A stretch of 64,000 nt of DNA from Undaria pinnatifida (Eukaryota > Sar > Phaeophyceae > Laminariales > Alariaceae). Location of the stretch: positions 11,990,524-12,054,523 of the forward strand of contig JABAKD010000029.1 in assembly GCA_012845835.1 (NCBI GenBank), read 5' to 3'. This document shows positions 12,185 through 24,045 of this stretch, in pieces; within the stretch, counting starts at the first letter, position 1, and each line of letters opens with the position of its first letter. The position numbers and the translations under genes were made by a program. Under the pieces are notes generated by a model that was given only the letters and a program-made list of their open reading frames with translations, did not search any database and was not told the DNA's origin.

Positions 12185-15100
12185 ATGATGCAATTAGCTC
12201 TCGGTGCTATCGTCTTCTCTCCCTTTTTCACGCAAGCGCTACTCCCGCATGTGGCACCCCCTCGCTCCATGGCTCGCCATACAGCAGTAGGGCTGACGAT
12301 GGACTGTCAGCACGACCTTGAGGTATGTAGACAGCAGGCAGATGGTAGTACCGCCCGGTAGATAACCTACAGAGAGGACAAACACCTTTTTAGACCCATG
12401 GAGCTTATTGCTCGGTGTAAGTACGATACGCACGTTGTAGCTGCACTAGCTACAAGTCTAGAGCAACTGCTTTACTCTTCGTTAGCTCTGGTAGGGAACC
12501 CTGCAACCATGACGAGCATGATAAGTTACCATACCCTGATTCACCGTACGTAGTCGTACATGCGCACCCTTTTTTCGATGGCACTGACGACTGACACGGT
12601 GCAAGGTACAGATCAGCGCTAACATTACAGCTGTACCAGGTACTCGGTATACTCCTGTACTCAGTATTCTCCTGTACCAGATACCAGATAGTGGTGCGCG
12701 AGAACCTGGTAGCATTTTGTTTGCGTACGCTATTCGAACGAAACAGATATCACTTCATGACCTAGATCTTGCAGATGCATATCCCTCGCTTCTGGTTTAC
12801 GTTATGTGCGTAATCTGCACGATCTACAAGGCTGCGCTCGCGGGCGGCTACTACGCTCCTCGCGGCCCCCGCTCAAGGAAGCAGATAGAACAAAGTGTAA
12901 AATAGACGGAAGACACAGCAGGCCTAACAGCGTGGCCGCGCGGATCTTGGAGGCTGGTTTTTCCGCTCTCGCAATAGCCGACGGCTATGTGTTGGTCCGC
13001 AGACCGTTTCTGGCTTGTTCTGGACAGGGTTGAAGTCAGGGTGAGGGTTATCAGGGTGAGGGTTATAGGGTAAGGGTTAGCGGTTTTGGGGTTAGGGATC
13101 GGGTTGGGTTTACGCCCGTACCTTGATCCCGCCAGGAAGTGCTTCCTACTGTAGCTCGCAACCGCGAACAGCCTAGCGCCCCAAAGATCCGCGCCACCAG
13201 ATCGATAGGCGAGCCCGGAGGACGCTCGGCTCATGGTTTGCGCCCCCTTGCACGAGTTGTAAAGAAAGCTGTCCGTTTTTCCGACAGCGGGGAGGGAGCG
13301 TGCAACCGCTAAGCGACGCGTCTATGGGAATATCTCGACGATACCGGTATCTTCCAAAAGCTGCTACTCCGTCGTGGTGTGTGCCCCCCTTACTTTCGAC
13401 CAAATCGCCTCTGTTTTTTTTCGTCCCAGGAGGTGTTTTATCTTAAAAAATCTTTTCAAGTACGCCAGCTGTGAGCTCGATAAATTTAGGATCGATACTC
13501 ATCCTTGCAAGCTGCGTGATATACCGACCGCTCGTTTTTACGGATGTAGTATTTACAGGTATCGAATATGCGGTAAATAACTCGTCGGCGACTTACTAGT
13601 AATGTAGCTGCTAATGGTTACTATCTGTTACTATTTAATACTATTGTAGTTACTGTTATAGTATAGTCAGAGAAGTCGCAGCCCTACCCTTGCGCTACGA
13701 GGGTCGATGTTCATCTTTGCAACCTGCGTGATACACCGGTCGCCCGTTTTGGCAGGTGTAGTATCCTTCCAATAGAAGTATATGACTCGTGTTATGCGGT
13801 AAATAATTCGTTCGCGAACATACTATTATTGTAGTCGCTGTTGGTTACTACTGTACTAGTTACTACTATTAACAGCAACTCGTAGTGTAGTCAGGTAACT
13901 GAAACCCCTACCCTTGCGCCTTGCGACTCACATATACCTCCCCGGTTGGCAGTGCGTAACGCGAGAAGAGACCCGCGGGGAGGTGGTTCGTCGTGTTGCG
14001 GCGGCGTGTGCGGTGGGCGGGTCGGCGTGGACTTCTGCCGCCCTGGGGGCCTTGGCCAAGTCGCCCGTCATGAAGCTTCCGGATGGTGAGAGGGCAACTT
14101 TTGATATTTATAGTAGCAACAAACTAGCGAGGGATACTGTTATGTTCTTTGTTTTGCTTTATTTTTCATGAGGTGTCCTTCCACTCCAGAGTTATTGGCG
14201 CCTCTCCTGCGACCATCGAAAATGTTGATAGTAGGCGTTGAGGCAACGCGAGTACACCAACAACAGCAACCGAGCAAGAATCTCAATCGAGAACAGAGTT
14301 CGATATTATATTATTTTTTGAATTCAAGTTCGATACGATATCGTACCGCCGATACACGTCATGAACGTTAACGAGAATCGACTTCGATACGACATTGTAC
14401 CGATACAAATGATGGCTATCGAACGATAGCCAAGTTTGACGCGATGCCGATACACATAATGGGTGTTCGATACGATGTTTTCCGATAAACACGATACTTA
14501 TACCGATAATTGTGATGAATATCGAACGACAATCGAGTTCGAAACGTTACCATATTGATAAAGGGATGGATGTCGAGCATAATTGACTTCGATACGAAAC
14601 ATTGCCCGATACCTGTGATGGGTATCGAACGAGTATCGATTTCGATGCGGTGCCGATACGCGGAGAGCCAAATGATATACTCGTACCTATAATATTTCGA
14701 TCTTCGCTACGTCGATTTTTTTTCGTTCAGTGCAGCAGCAGCGTACGAACAAATTGCGGGGATGCCAGGAGATGAAAGGATTTATTGCGTTCGATACGTT
14801 TTCGAGTAGCTAGCTGGCCGAGTCAAGTACCCTGCTCTCTCGACCCGCCCCCACATCCCACGCTTGAGACGTGGTGACACTACTGTGACTCTATTTATAG
14901 TGGTGACACTGCCGTGACTCTGCGTTCCAGAAGTATTTACAGCTGGGTCCGGCTTCGGGGAAATGGTTGGTAGGCCACACTACGGTTACAGCTGTGCTTT
15001 TGTGCATATCGACCACAAAAAACGGCGACAGCAGTCACCAGCCAACGACCAGCCCAGAATAGAAGCGTCCCCGCCAAAAGCAAACGCCTCCTGCTACCGT

Positions 15101-18100
15101 AGAATGACTTGAGTATAGTGTACTATATTCTAAATTAAATTGCCCACCGCTGGAGATTCCGGCTACTCAATATTATGTCTGATGCTGTCTACTACTCGTA
15201 CAATTATATTAAAGTTAACATCGAAAGGTGAAATCGGCAAGAATTTGTTGCTTTATAGGGCTTTTTATGTAGATTGAGACCGCCTCGGAATCTCTGCGTA
15301 TTGTGTACAATTAAAGCCGACACCACGGTATATATTTCACCTGCCTCCAGGGCTCCTAGCTGTACCAACCACGCGCGATACGGTCAAGTTGCTGGGTAGG
15401 GCTAGACTTTTTAACGTAGCCTATTGCCGGCCAAAAATGACACAAAAATTGGGTATTCTAAACACAATTTGTTTTGGTATGTTTTTGTTAATATTTTTTT
15501 CAGATAAAGAAACGTACAGCGTACGTACAGTAGTAGTACTCATACCGACATACTCGTACATAACACGAGACGATATTTTATGCTCGTAAAACCCAGTTTT
15601 TTTGTGGTGATGCCCTTGACATTTGTCTTCCGATTTGACGGGTCCGTCGTCGATTGTGAAAAATGGAAACAAACCAAGAAACCAAGAACAACCAAAGTAT
15701 GTATATATATTTTGGCTGAAAAGGAAAAAGACAAAAACACAGATATAACAGTACCTCTTCATTTTATTTTCGGTTGGGGTTACGGTGATAGGGTTAGTAG
15801 TGTTGGAGGGCTAGGGGTTAGAGCCAAGCCTATTTCAACTATTTGGTCGAAGATTGGCCAAGGTCTATACAGCCCACACACATCCGTCCAACGCTAATTG
15901 GAATGGTTTTGGAGCCTTCAAGGAGGGGCCGAGCGAAAGCGAAAGCGTTTCCATGTCTGTTCACCCCCCCCCCCCTCCCCCTCAACCCTTGCCCTTACTC
16001 TCCCCCCCCCCCTCCCCCCCCGCCCCCGCCCCGCTAACCCCTCCCCCTATCCCCTGCTCCGTCTCGAAAGGGATGCGTGGTCAATGGTCAAATGACCAAG
16101 GCAAGCAACAAATGAGTACGCCCCCCCGCCCCCCATCCCGACCTCCACCCGGCCCCCCACCCCTCCCCTCACCCCTCCCTCGTCATTTCTCCTGGTTGCG
16201 CGTTGCGATGAGCCCTCTTTCTTCCCTGCCAATTGCAGACGACCCTGTGAAGCCCTTGCAACAAAGTGGAACCGGAGGAAGCAGCATTCCCCCGTTTACA
16301 GTCCTTCCCTCAGGGTGAGCTGTTATCCCCGTTGGGACTTGGACAGGGGGAAAAAAAACGTCAAAGAAATTATGTCGAAGAAAAAATGACGAGTATTAAT
16401 TGAAGGACTGTGAGTTGGCTTAACATTTTAGTAGAAGACGCCGACTAGTTGTTGAGTTGGCTAAGTATTGCGGTGAGTTGCGTACGGCTCCCCGCTGCAC
16501 GGCCTTTCGTCAGGGTAAGCTGCTATCTCTTTTGGAACATGACAGGAAAGGAAAACCAAGACATGACGAAAGAAATATTGACAATTAGAAGGGATGTGAG
16601 TCGCCAATTCGTTGTTAATTGGCCATTAACGAGTACTACAGGTAGTTGCTTGCGGTGCCCCCCCTTCAGTCCTTTCGTCAGGACGAGCTTTTATTCCTTT
16701 TTGGGGGCTTGGGACGGGGAAAAATATCGAAGAAAAAACCGCCGATGATTTACTCGTACAATCGTCGGGCTACATGAGTTGGATTACTATAGATTCGCCC
16801 ACAACCATTGCGAACATTGCTACGATTGTGGCTTAACGCGTTTACAGCCGGAACCCGTTTTGAGACCAAAAAAATGCTTGGAATTGGTATAGGGATGGGT
16901 TTAAGAGGTGTAAAGGGGCTAAGGAACCGCGTCACTCAGGAAACAAATTTTCAAAAATGTGCAGCGTCTATCGTAGCACGCTTGCGTCCCCCCCGCCGAT
17001 GGTGTTCTTTATAGTACTACGGCCATCCATGACCATGAACACCCCCCCCCCCCTGTTTTCCACGACCACTTGTAGGGTTCAGATCGCCGATATCGCCGTC
17101 GGGGACGGTGCTGTCGCGGAGTCCGGCAAAGGCGTGATCCTGAAGTGGGTGATGCGACGCTCAAATGGGTATTACGTGAGCTCTTCTACAGAGGGAGATG
17201 GCGAGCCCTTCATTTTCAGAGTAAGCTGATAAGCAGGGACGCATTCGTACTTTTTTTTTTCACTTGGTTTTTAGCATGACCCCCCCCCCCCGCCCTGCCT
17301 CGGTCTATAGCTTCTCCGAATAGAGGGATGTGGGTTTCGGAGTGTTTTTTTTTCTTTTTTTTTTGCAATCGGATACCCCTTGGTGGCCCCTCTGCCATGA
17401 CCACACTGCCGCATACCGTATAGCACGCAAGATATCACGCACGTCCCTGGCCATGCCAACGGTAACGGGAGGGGTGCCCTCTTTTTTGCTGCTGCTTATT
17501 CGTTTTGAGCCAACACTCGCCCGAGCGACTCTTTCGCCCGATGAAAAAAAATAAATTATACCTTGGTATATGCTTTGGTGTATGATAGGCGATTCGTTTG
17601 GCGCGGCGTAGCTAACCGTTTCCTTGGCGGTTTCATATGTCAAACAAGAAAAAAAAATGGCGCGAAAGCTGGAGACCGCAATGGAATAAGTGGGTCACTT
17701 CGCGGGAGTAATCCTGATCCACCGCTAAGGAGGAGGCCCAGAAAAAAACAAAAATCGACCGTAGCCACGGTCCCCTTGGGACGAGTTTGCATGCTTATTT
17801 TATCGACGACCGGGAAAGCGTATGCGCCCGAGCGAAGCGGTCTGTGGAACGATCCCGAGACCGGTGCTACGATACAGAGGTATCGTAGCATTTGTTTTGC
17901 TAAACTATTTTTGTGAATGACGGGGCTCCTTAAAACCCATTCTGACCATTTTTTTTTTTTGCAAAAATGTGTGTTGCTGTTTCGGGTGACGATGATGGTG
18001 ATGGTATTGAGCCCGTCATGTTAGAAACTCAGAAAATTCTTAGAATCGGCTGCACCCCTCCTGTACTCTGTGAGATGAATCTTAGGTGCACTCTTAGGTA

Positions 18101-20164
18101 CTCTTAGGTACTCGTAGGTACTTTTAGGTATACAACAAATATTAACGCGAAATCAAAAGGGTATCTGACCATTGTTGGTGGAGGAACCCCGTCGATCGGA
18201 TATTTTTGGGTAAAAAAGTGTCACCCTCATCGTAGCAGCACCGATTGATTTGCATCATCAGGGTGGACATATATAGATTGCTGCACACGTCGGGCGGGCA
18301 AATGACGATGTATTAACAGATCATCTACAGATCATCTAGATCATATTGATGATCTAAATCCTATGCCCCGTCTATGCTGTGCGGGATCTGTGTATTCATA
18401 GGACATATCCGACTCAGGAAACTTGTGCTATTAGTAGTAGATCGTTCAGATCATCCGACTCTCACCCGGCATGCAGATCCTATAGACCAGGGGTCCACCT
18501 GACCTGAAAGGCAGATTACTACCAGTCTGGAGCTTATGGCTTATAGGTCGGAAAAGTGGCTTATATTTAGACTCAGACTGGTAGCAATTAGTAGGGGTCT
18601 GATCTGTCGGATGTGTGAAACGCTTGGGGGTTTCGATCTCCTATGATAGCATGTTTGCTCTTGCTCGCTCCCATTTTTCGTGCAAGGTCGGAGATGAAAA
18701 GCGTGTCATCAAGGGTTTGGACGAGGGAATCAGGGGGATGAAGGCCGGGGGAACAAGGCGCATCGTTGTACCGCCCCAGGTGACTGTGGCTTTTCATGTT
18801 TTTGGCATGTCTTTGTTCTGTTTTTTTTTTTCCGACTTTGGTTTGGTTTGGATTGGTCTGGTGCAAAGTAGTACCGGTAGTTTTTTGTTTGCTTGTATAG
18901 AAACGACAGGGCTTAGCTTTGCACCGTGCCCCCCGCTAGTATCCATAGCTGGTGGTGGAATTATATAATATTGTGCGGGGTGACGCGCATGGAGGGTGCT
19001 CGAATCACGTGTCATAGTGTGTAAATGGTAAGGCACCCACGAGGCAGTTACGTAGTATGCCCATTGCTGTCTGGGAGTGGCCGCATCGGAAAATACATTG
19101 GCGTCATTCGATGTTGTTATCCGTATGCAAGAAAGTAATGTACAAGGAACACCTCACGGTGCTGCGCGCTTGGTGCAAGTGGTGTCCGCCTGGTCGGTGA
19201 AATCCGACATGCTCCGTCCCCGCGTTGTAGGGGTGCGAGGGTTATACCACTACGGTCATACCACTACTAATGCCTACTAATGCCTACTAATACCTGCTGA
19301 TATATATTTATACCTACTATACCATAAGCGCATACCACTACGGCCATGCATGAATATCGAGTATACCCCCCCCGCCTCCTCCCCCCTCTCCTCTCTTCTT
19401 TCTGTTCACGCACGCGATCTCGTTTTGCACACGCGAACGACCACCCTAGCTAACGTTGCACGCGTAACGTATACTGTCGACGTTTTTTTTTGCAAAATGT
19501 CGCCCTGTCCACTCGCGTGCTTCCCACACCCCGCTCCCCTCTTATCTTTCCTTCCCATACGCTCGATCGCTATCTGCATACGCAAACGGCCACCTCAACC
19601 TTGGCCTTGGCCACCTTACCCTTGCACGTGTGACATTTTTTTTTGCGAAATGTCTCCGGTGGGTCTACCAACTGGCCCGCTATGATACCCCCTTCTTTAG
19701 CTGGCGTACGTGGAAGGCTGCCAGGACGGCAAGCCGGGACCGATTCCGCTGGGCCTGGGGCCCAAGCAACAGATCAACACGCGCAAGACGGAACCTCTTT
19801 CTTTTGTGAGCGTTTTTGGTCCTGTTGCACTCTGGAGTTGAACGTTGAAGTGACAGTTTAAGTTAAAGTCAGGTTCAAGTTGAAAAAAATAGATGCTTGG
19901 TGGAATATCAACCGGTCTTTTTGTCCTTCAGAAGTATTGGGGCGTGTCGTCTTGTGATCGTGTCGATGGGCTAATGTGATAGCAACAACAATAACACGAA
20001 TCCGATCTGAAATCGAAACAGTTTTTTGTTTCTTGAATGTTTTCGCTCACCGCACAGCAGCAGGAACACTTGTAAGCCTGTAAAATTGCCCCGTCACGTT
20101 GGCCGCGCCACCGCACTTGCTTGTGTTAACCCCGCAGGAGGTGAAGCTGACCAAGGTAAGATAG
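12185..20164 (+). CDS. FKBP-type peptidyl-prolyl isomerase, predicted thylakoid lumen (7 exons, 238 aa)
   Basis: Exons: 12185-12322, 13953-14085, 16239-16314, 17076-17220, 18687-18779, 19701-19805, 20138-20164 (TAG). All introns are GT-AG, and the joined length is 717 nt, an exact open frame. Residues 1-18 (MMQLALGAIVFSPFFTQA) look like a signal peptide, with Leu at +1 and a basic transit-like stretch after it. Residues 57-81 (VVRR, then a hydrophobic run ending in ALA) look like a twin-arginine lumen signal. The FKBP fold spans about 110-238: LPSGVQIADI, MRRSNGYYV, EPFIFRVG, VIKGLDEGIRGMKAGG, LAYVEG, then a GPKQQINTRK loop and final strand SFEVKLTKV. The core Trp of FKBP12 is Leu175 and the Asp of the FDSS motif is Val150, while Val171-Ile172, Tyr198 and Phe230 are kept. 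FK506 binding and isomerase activity may therefore be weak, as in several plant lumen FKBPs. An in-frame ATG at 12128 is possible, but it would bury the signal peptide. Confidence 0.9.
14290..14680. repeat. Decayed tandem repeat built on TCGATACGATATCG-like words
   Basis: About 60-bp units with alternating GTTCGATACGAT, ACCGATACA and GGCTATCGAACGATAGCC palindromes. In FKBP intron 2. A related GATACG array lies at 28005-28370 beside the PurF exon-9 copies. Confidence 0.5.
16055..16130 (+). repeat. Dispersed element B, copy
   Basis: Conserved core GGATGCGTGGTCAATGGTC, then AGCAACAAATGAGTACGCCC and a long C-rich tract. Other copies at 33160-33250, 51780-51845 and, more decayed, 61825-61900. Confidence 0.5.
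16490..16715 (+). pseudogene. Two tandem copies of the 3' edge of FKBP exon 3
   Basis: The real exon end and donor (CTTCCCTCAGG, then GTGAGC, at 16314) reappear exactly 200 bp later as TTTCGTCAGG with donor GTAAGC (16514) and 168 bp after that as TTTCGTCAGG with ACGAGC (16682), where the GT is lost. Following intron sequence is copied too. The second copy keeps a strong donor and could act as a decoy. Confidence 0.7.
17500..17735 (+). repeat. Dispersed repeat G, copy 1
   Basis: Related to 23820-24045 and 57590-57805. Shared words: CGATTCGTTTGGCGC, CGTAGCTAACCGT, GCGAAAGC and a GGTCACT...GCGGGAGTAA arm that in the other copies is the palindrome-like CACTCGCGCGAGTGACC. Non-coding, in FKBP intron 4. 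Confidence 0.5.
19020..19370 (+). mobile_element. Dispersed element A, copy 2
   Basis: Same family as 4010-4285, opposite orientation, in FKBP intron 5. Keeps ACACCTCACGGTGCTGCGC, TCGGTGAAATCCGACATGC and the internal CCTACTAATG tandem run. Confidence 0.6.
19380..19655. repeat. Intronic duplication, two units of about 160 bp
   Basis: Two similar blocks in FKBP intron 5, each ending in a T-run plus TTGCAAAATGTCGCC or TTGCGAAATGTCTCC and containing GATCTCG/GATCGCT and CGAACGACCACC/CAAACGGCCACC. Confidence 0.45.
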
Positions 20165-21139
20165 CGCATGAGGGAGACAGAAGACTAGGACAACGCGGCC
20201 GAGTTCGGCTCGTGGACGCCTTTAGCGCGCGATGTGCTCTTCCTTCTACGGCCGGAGCTAGTGCCACGCCCAGCGGCGGAACTATGTCGCAAACGGTAGA
20301 GCGCGAAATACACGTGCCCTCTCACCCACTTGTGGGGGGACGTGAACAACTTGGAAATAGCATGGAACTTGTTTTTTGACGCGTCCTTCGTACGGTGGAG
20401 GTAGGTAGCAATTTTCGGCGAAATTAGGTTCTGAATGAAGGGAGCTCCTTAACATATTACACTTTTTTTACTGGTATCAATTATTGGAACCGTCGGGAAT
20501 GCCGTTCTCTCTTGCTTTGCAATATGAGTATTTTATACACGTTGGCCGCGGGTTTGGTCCGCGTTGTTGCGCTCTTTCCGTTTGCTCCAAAAGAACAGCC
20601 GTTTTGCCTCGGAGGGGTACATGTATATATACCATGTATATATACCAGATATATATACGTACAAGGTTGCCCTCCGGGAAGTAAGTGTGGCGCAAGGACA
20701 CATTATTTTCAATACCCGACGCAATGACCATTTTTGTTTGTACATCATACAAAAAAACTTCCCCAAGAAAAATAATGAAATCGCATTTTACCCGCACAGT
20801 ACTTCTTGGGTGTAATCAATAGCAGTATGTTTAGCACTTTTTGGGTATACTCGATATAGACGTGCCCACGACCGATCTGTTCTTGAGAAAATACACACAG
20901 CACCACTTGATAACACACAAAATTTTTACACCGTATGATATGTATGATTCCGAGAAAAGCGTCACAATGCGAACTCCAGCTTATTAGGGACCGCCGGGAA
21001 GCGAGAGGGGGCACGTGTGGCATGGGATGCGGCACGTATTGAGAACGAGGGAGCAAGAGGACAATAGTTCGTGACATATGCTGCGACAAAAAAAGCAACT
21101 CGCCGCCGTAAAGAGAGGATACAGCACGCGCACGCACAT

Positions 21140-22080
21140 GGTTCTACCTGTAGCGTTTTGTTCTCCGCACGTTGTCTGCTGTCTGCCATCTGCGATCTTC
21201 GCAAAAAAAAAAAAAACTCGTTAGAGAACTGCCTCTGTGGACGTAAATGTATAAGGATGGGCTGGTATCTAAGTTGTTGCTATTACAAAGGTCCCCATAC
21301 GTTTCCGCATCGATGGACACGCGCACCCAGAGCGGCAGCACAGCAGAAACGTGCGGTATGGTGAGGTAACAAGTTATGACAGGCTCCGACACAAGCAACT
21401 CGCCGCAGCATAGCAAGGACACGCCAAGCGTACGTAAATGGTGTCACCTACCGCTGCTGCTATGCAGCAGGGTTGTAGCGTTGTGCTCTCCACATGTTGC
21501 CTGCTGTCTGTCATCTGCGATCTTACATAAATAGTGTTGCCTACCGTTGCTGCTGTGGGGTAGAGTTGTAGCATTGTGCCCTCTTGATATGGTACGATGT
21601 AATGTACGAAGCACACCAACATGAACATGAATATAATAATCGTTTGAGTACTAATATGATATTTAAACGATCCTTATAAGTTACGCCGGCATGTCACTTG
21701 ACAGAAGCAGCAGAAGCAGCAGTAGCAGCAGCAGCGAGAGGTAGTGGCGTATAGGCGGGAAGAGCATCGCAGGCTAGCGTTGTGCTCTCCGCATGTTGCC
21801 TGCTGTCTGTCATCTGCGATCTTACATAAATGATGTTGCCTACCGCTGCTGCTGTGCGAGAGTTGTAGCGTTGTGCTTTCTTGGTAGGGTACGGTATCCT
21901 ATAAGAAGCACGCCAACATGAACATAAAGATAAGGACCGTTTGAGTACTAATGTGATATTCAAACAATCCTTACACTTTACGCCGGCATGTCACTTGACA
22001 GAAGCAGCAGAAGCAGCAGCAGCGAGAGGTGGTGGCGTATAGGCAGGTAGAGCATCGCAGACTCCGATCAAAGTAATCGC
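21140..22080. repeat. Tandem array, units of about 310 bp
   Basis: Two good units (from about 21475 and 21775), each with GTTGTGCTCTCC, ATGTTGCCTGCTGTCTGTC, ATCTGCGATCTTACATAAAT, GCCAACATGAACAT and TTACGCCGGCATGTCACTTG, then an AGAAGCAGCAGAAGCAGC run. A partial unit lies at 21155-21205. No coding frame is kept across units. Confidence 0.7.
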
Positions 22081-22979
22081 CTACTACAACAGCATCCGCA
22101 TGCGTATAGAGTTGCAGGCTGCTGCTGCTAAGGGGCTGGACTGCTGCTGGGCGGCAGGGTCGTAGCGTGGTGCTCTGTGCAAAAACGGGGAAATGTACGT
22201 GTACTCTCTACAAGCAGAAAAACCCGGTTTGCATCCAAATCTTACGTGCGTAGACAGGGATGGGGGATACAGAAACCCAATCCCCGGGGATGTTGCGGAA
22301 ACCCGGGGATTTGCCCTAAGTGTGCCCAAGGCCAAAAAAGTTTAAAAGGCTTGCCACGCGCGACACACTGCACGGATCGCGCCCAAACCTCCGGCATCGT
22401 GACCTCGACGGTCGAATTGTGCCCACTCCATCCGACGTTTCGGACAAAGGTGCGAGCACGAAGAGATGTGCCCGAAGAAAAAAAAAATGACAATTATACA
22501 CATACGTATATATAGCGCCTCGGCAAGTGAGGAAGGGGGGCTAAAAAAAAAGAGATGGCGCACCGTTACCGTGTACGTAACTTGTGTCTGTCCCAGTAGC
22601 CAAAGGGTTTAGGGTTCTTAATAAGAGCCCTTTAACATATTTTCTGGATACGCTTTTTGTGGACGTTGCTTGCTGTATCTTGCAAGTATTGCGATTCGTA
22701 ACCGTAGAGCACGCAGTTATAGACAGTAGAGATATGAGGCTGCAATAATCGAAGCCCCAGAAACCGCGCTTGGATGGAAATGTAAGCGCCGTTGGGGTAT
22801 TGCTGTCAGTGATCAAACCGTCCTTATTTTACCTCCCTAGTGGTATGGACATAGTATGGAGATAGAGCAGCAGACGCGTGCTACCTTAGAGGTATAGTAG
22901 CATTTTTTTGCTAAACATCTCTGAAATTTCTTTCTGAATGTGACTGGCTTGCTTAACCCTAATTCGTCGGAACGTTTTC

Positions 22980-23400
22980 TTTAATAATAATAGTAATAAT
23001 AATAATAATGATGATAACAATAATTTAATGCTGTTTTTTATTCGTACACAGGCCGTTGAGTCTTACGTCAAGTTGCATTTAGGTTTACTAAAAGATCTAC
23101 GAACATTTCAGTTTTAGGGCGAGGTATAGAGCTCGTCAACTGGTTACAAACCTCAGAAAACACATGCCGCGCCTTTACCGTACTGATAGTACTTTTAGTA
23201 CTTCTAGTACTATTAGTATGTTAATACTGTTAGTACTATTATAGTAGTAGTAGGAGTAGTAGCTGTAGTAGTAGCAGTAGTAGTAGCAGTAGTAGTAGGA
23301 TTAGGAGTAGGAGTCGTAGTAGTAGCAGTAGTAGTATTAGCAGTATTAGTAGTATTAGTAGTATTATTAGTAATTGTATTAGTAGTATCGTTAGTATTAT
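22980..23400. repeat. AT-rich trinucleotide microsatellites
   Basis: AATAATAAT tract at 22980-23030 and a 160 bp TAG/TAT-type tract at 23240-23405. Open frames of Leu/Ile runs over it are artefacts. Confidence 0.7.
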
Positions 23401-23819
23401 TAGTATGACGCTTGCTACGATAGAGGTAGCACTTTTTTGCTTTTTTCTTTCTGCATTTCGGGACTCCTTAATAAACACAACATCGCAGGAATGCCGTTTT
23501 TTTTCGTTCGTTTGCCGTGTTTATGCCTAGGACGTGCGATTGATCGTCGAATTGCGCGTTCGTTTTGCTCAAAACGAGTGTTTTGGGCGAGGTATATCAT
23601 AGGATAGAGATCTTCTTAAGCGGGGAGTTCCAGCAAAAAAATCGTGCATCTCTACCATAGCATGTGTACTATTATTAGTATTACTAGTATACTAGTAATA
23701 GCAGCATGTGGCAATTATGAAGACCAAGGGCACGGCATGGTATTTGTAGGGGGGATGTTACGACGGTGCTGTGATGGTGTGATGTTGGTGTTATGATGAT
23801 GTTATGATATACCCCGATT

Positions 23820-24045
23820 CTCACTAGTGGATTTGAGCAACTCGCACGAGTGACTCTTGCCCCACTGAGATGAAAAAAATACAACTACTTGTAGGTGATT
23901 CTTTTGGTGCAGCGCACCTTACCGTTCAATTTCAGATTCCTATCGCAAAATTAAAACAGTCAGCACGAAGGAGGCGTAAGGCCGCAAGGGAATAGGGGGG
24001 CCACTCGCGCGAGTGACCCCGAGCCACTGCAAAAAAGCCCCCTGA
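23820..24045 (+). repeat. Dispersed repeat G, copy 2
   Basis: Carries CCACTCGCGCGAGTGACCCC. Preceded, like the 57590 copy, by a short GTGATG/GTTATGATG tandem tract. Confidence 0.5.

Noticed and set aside
22177-22515. Cys-rich frame (GCCGNPGICPKCAQG)
   Set aside because: Single short frame without splice context; the Cys pattern fits no zinc-binding family I can name.
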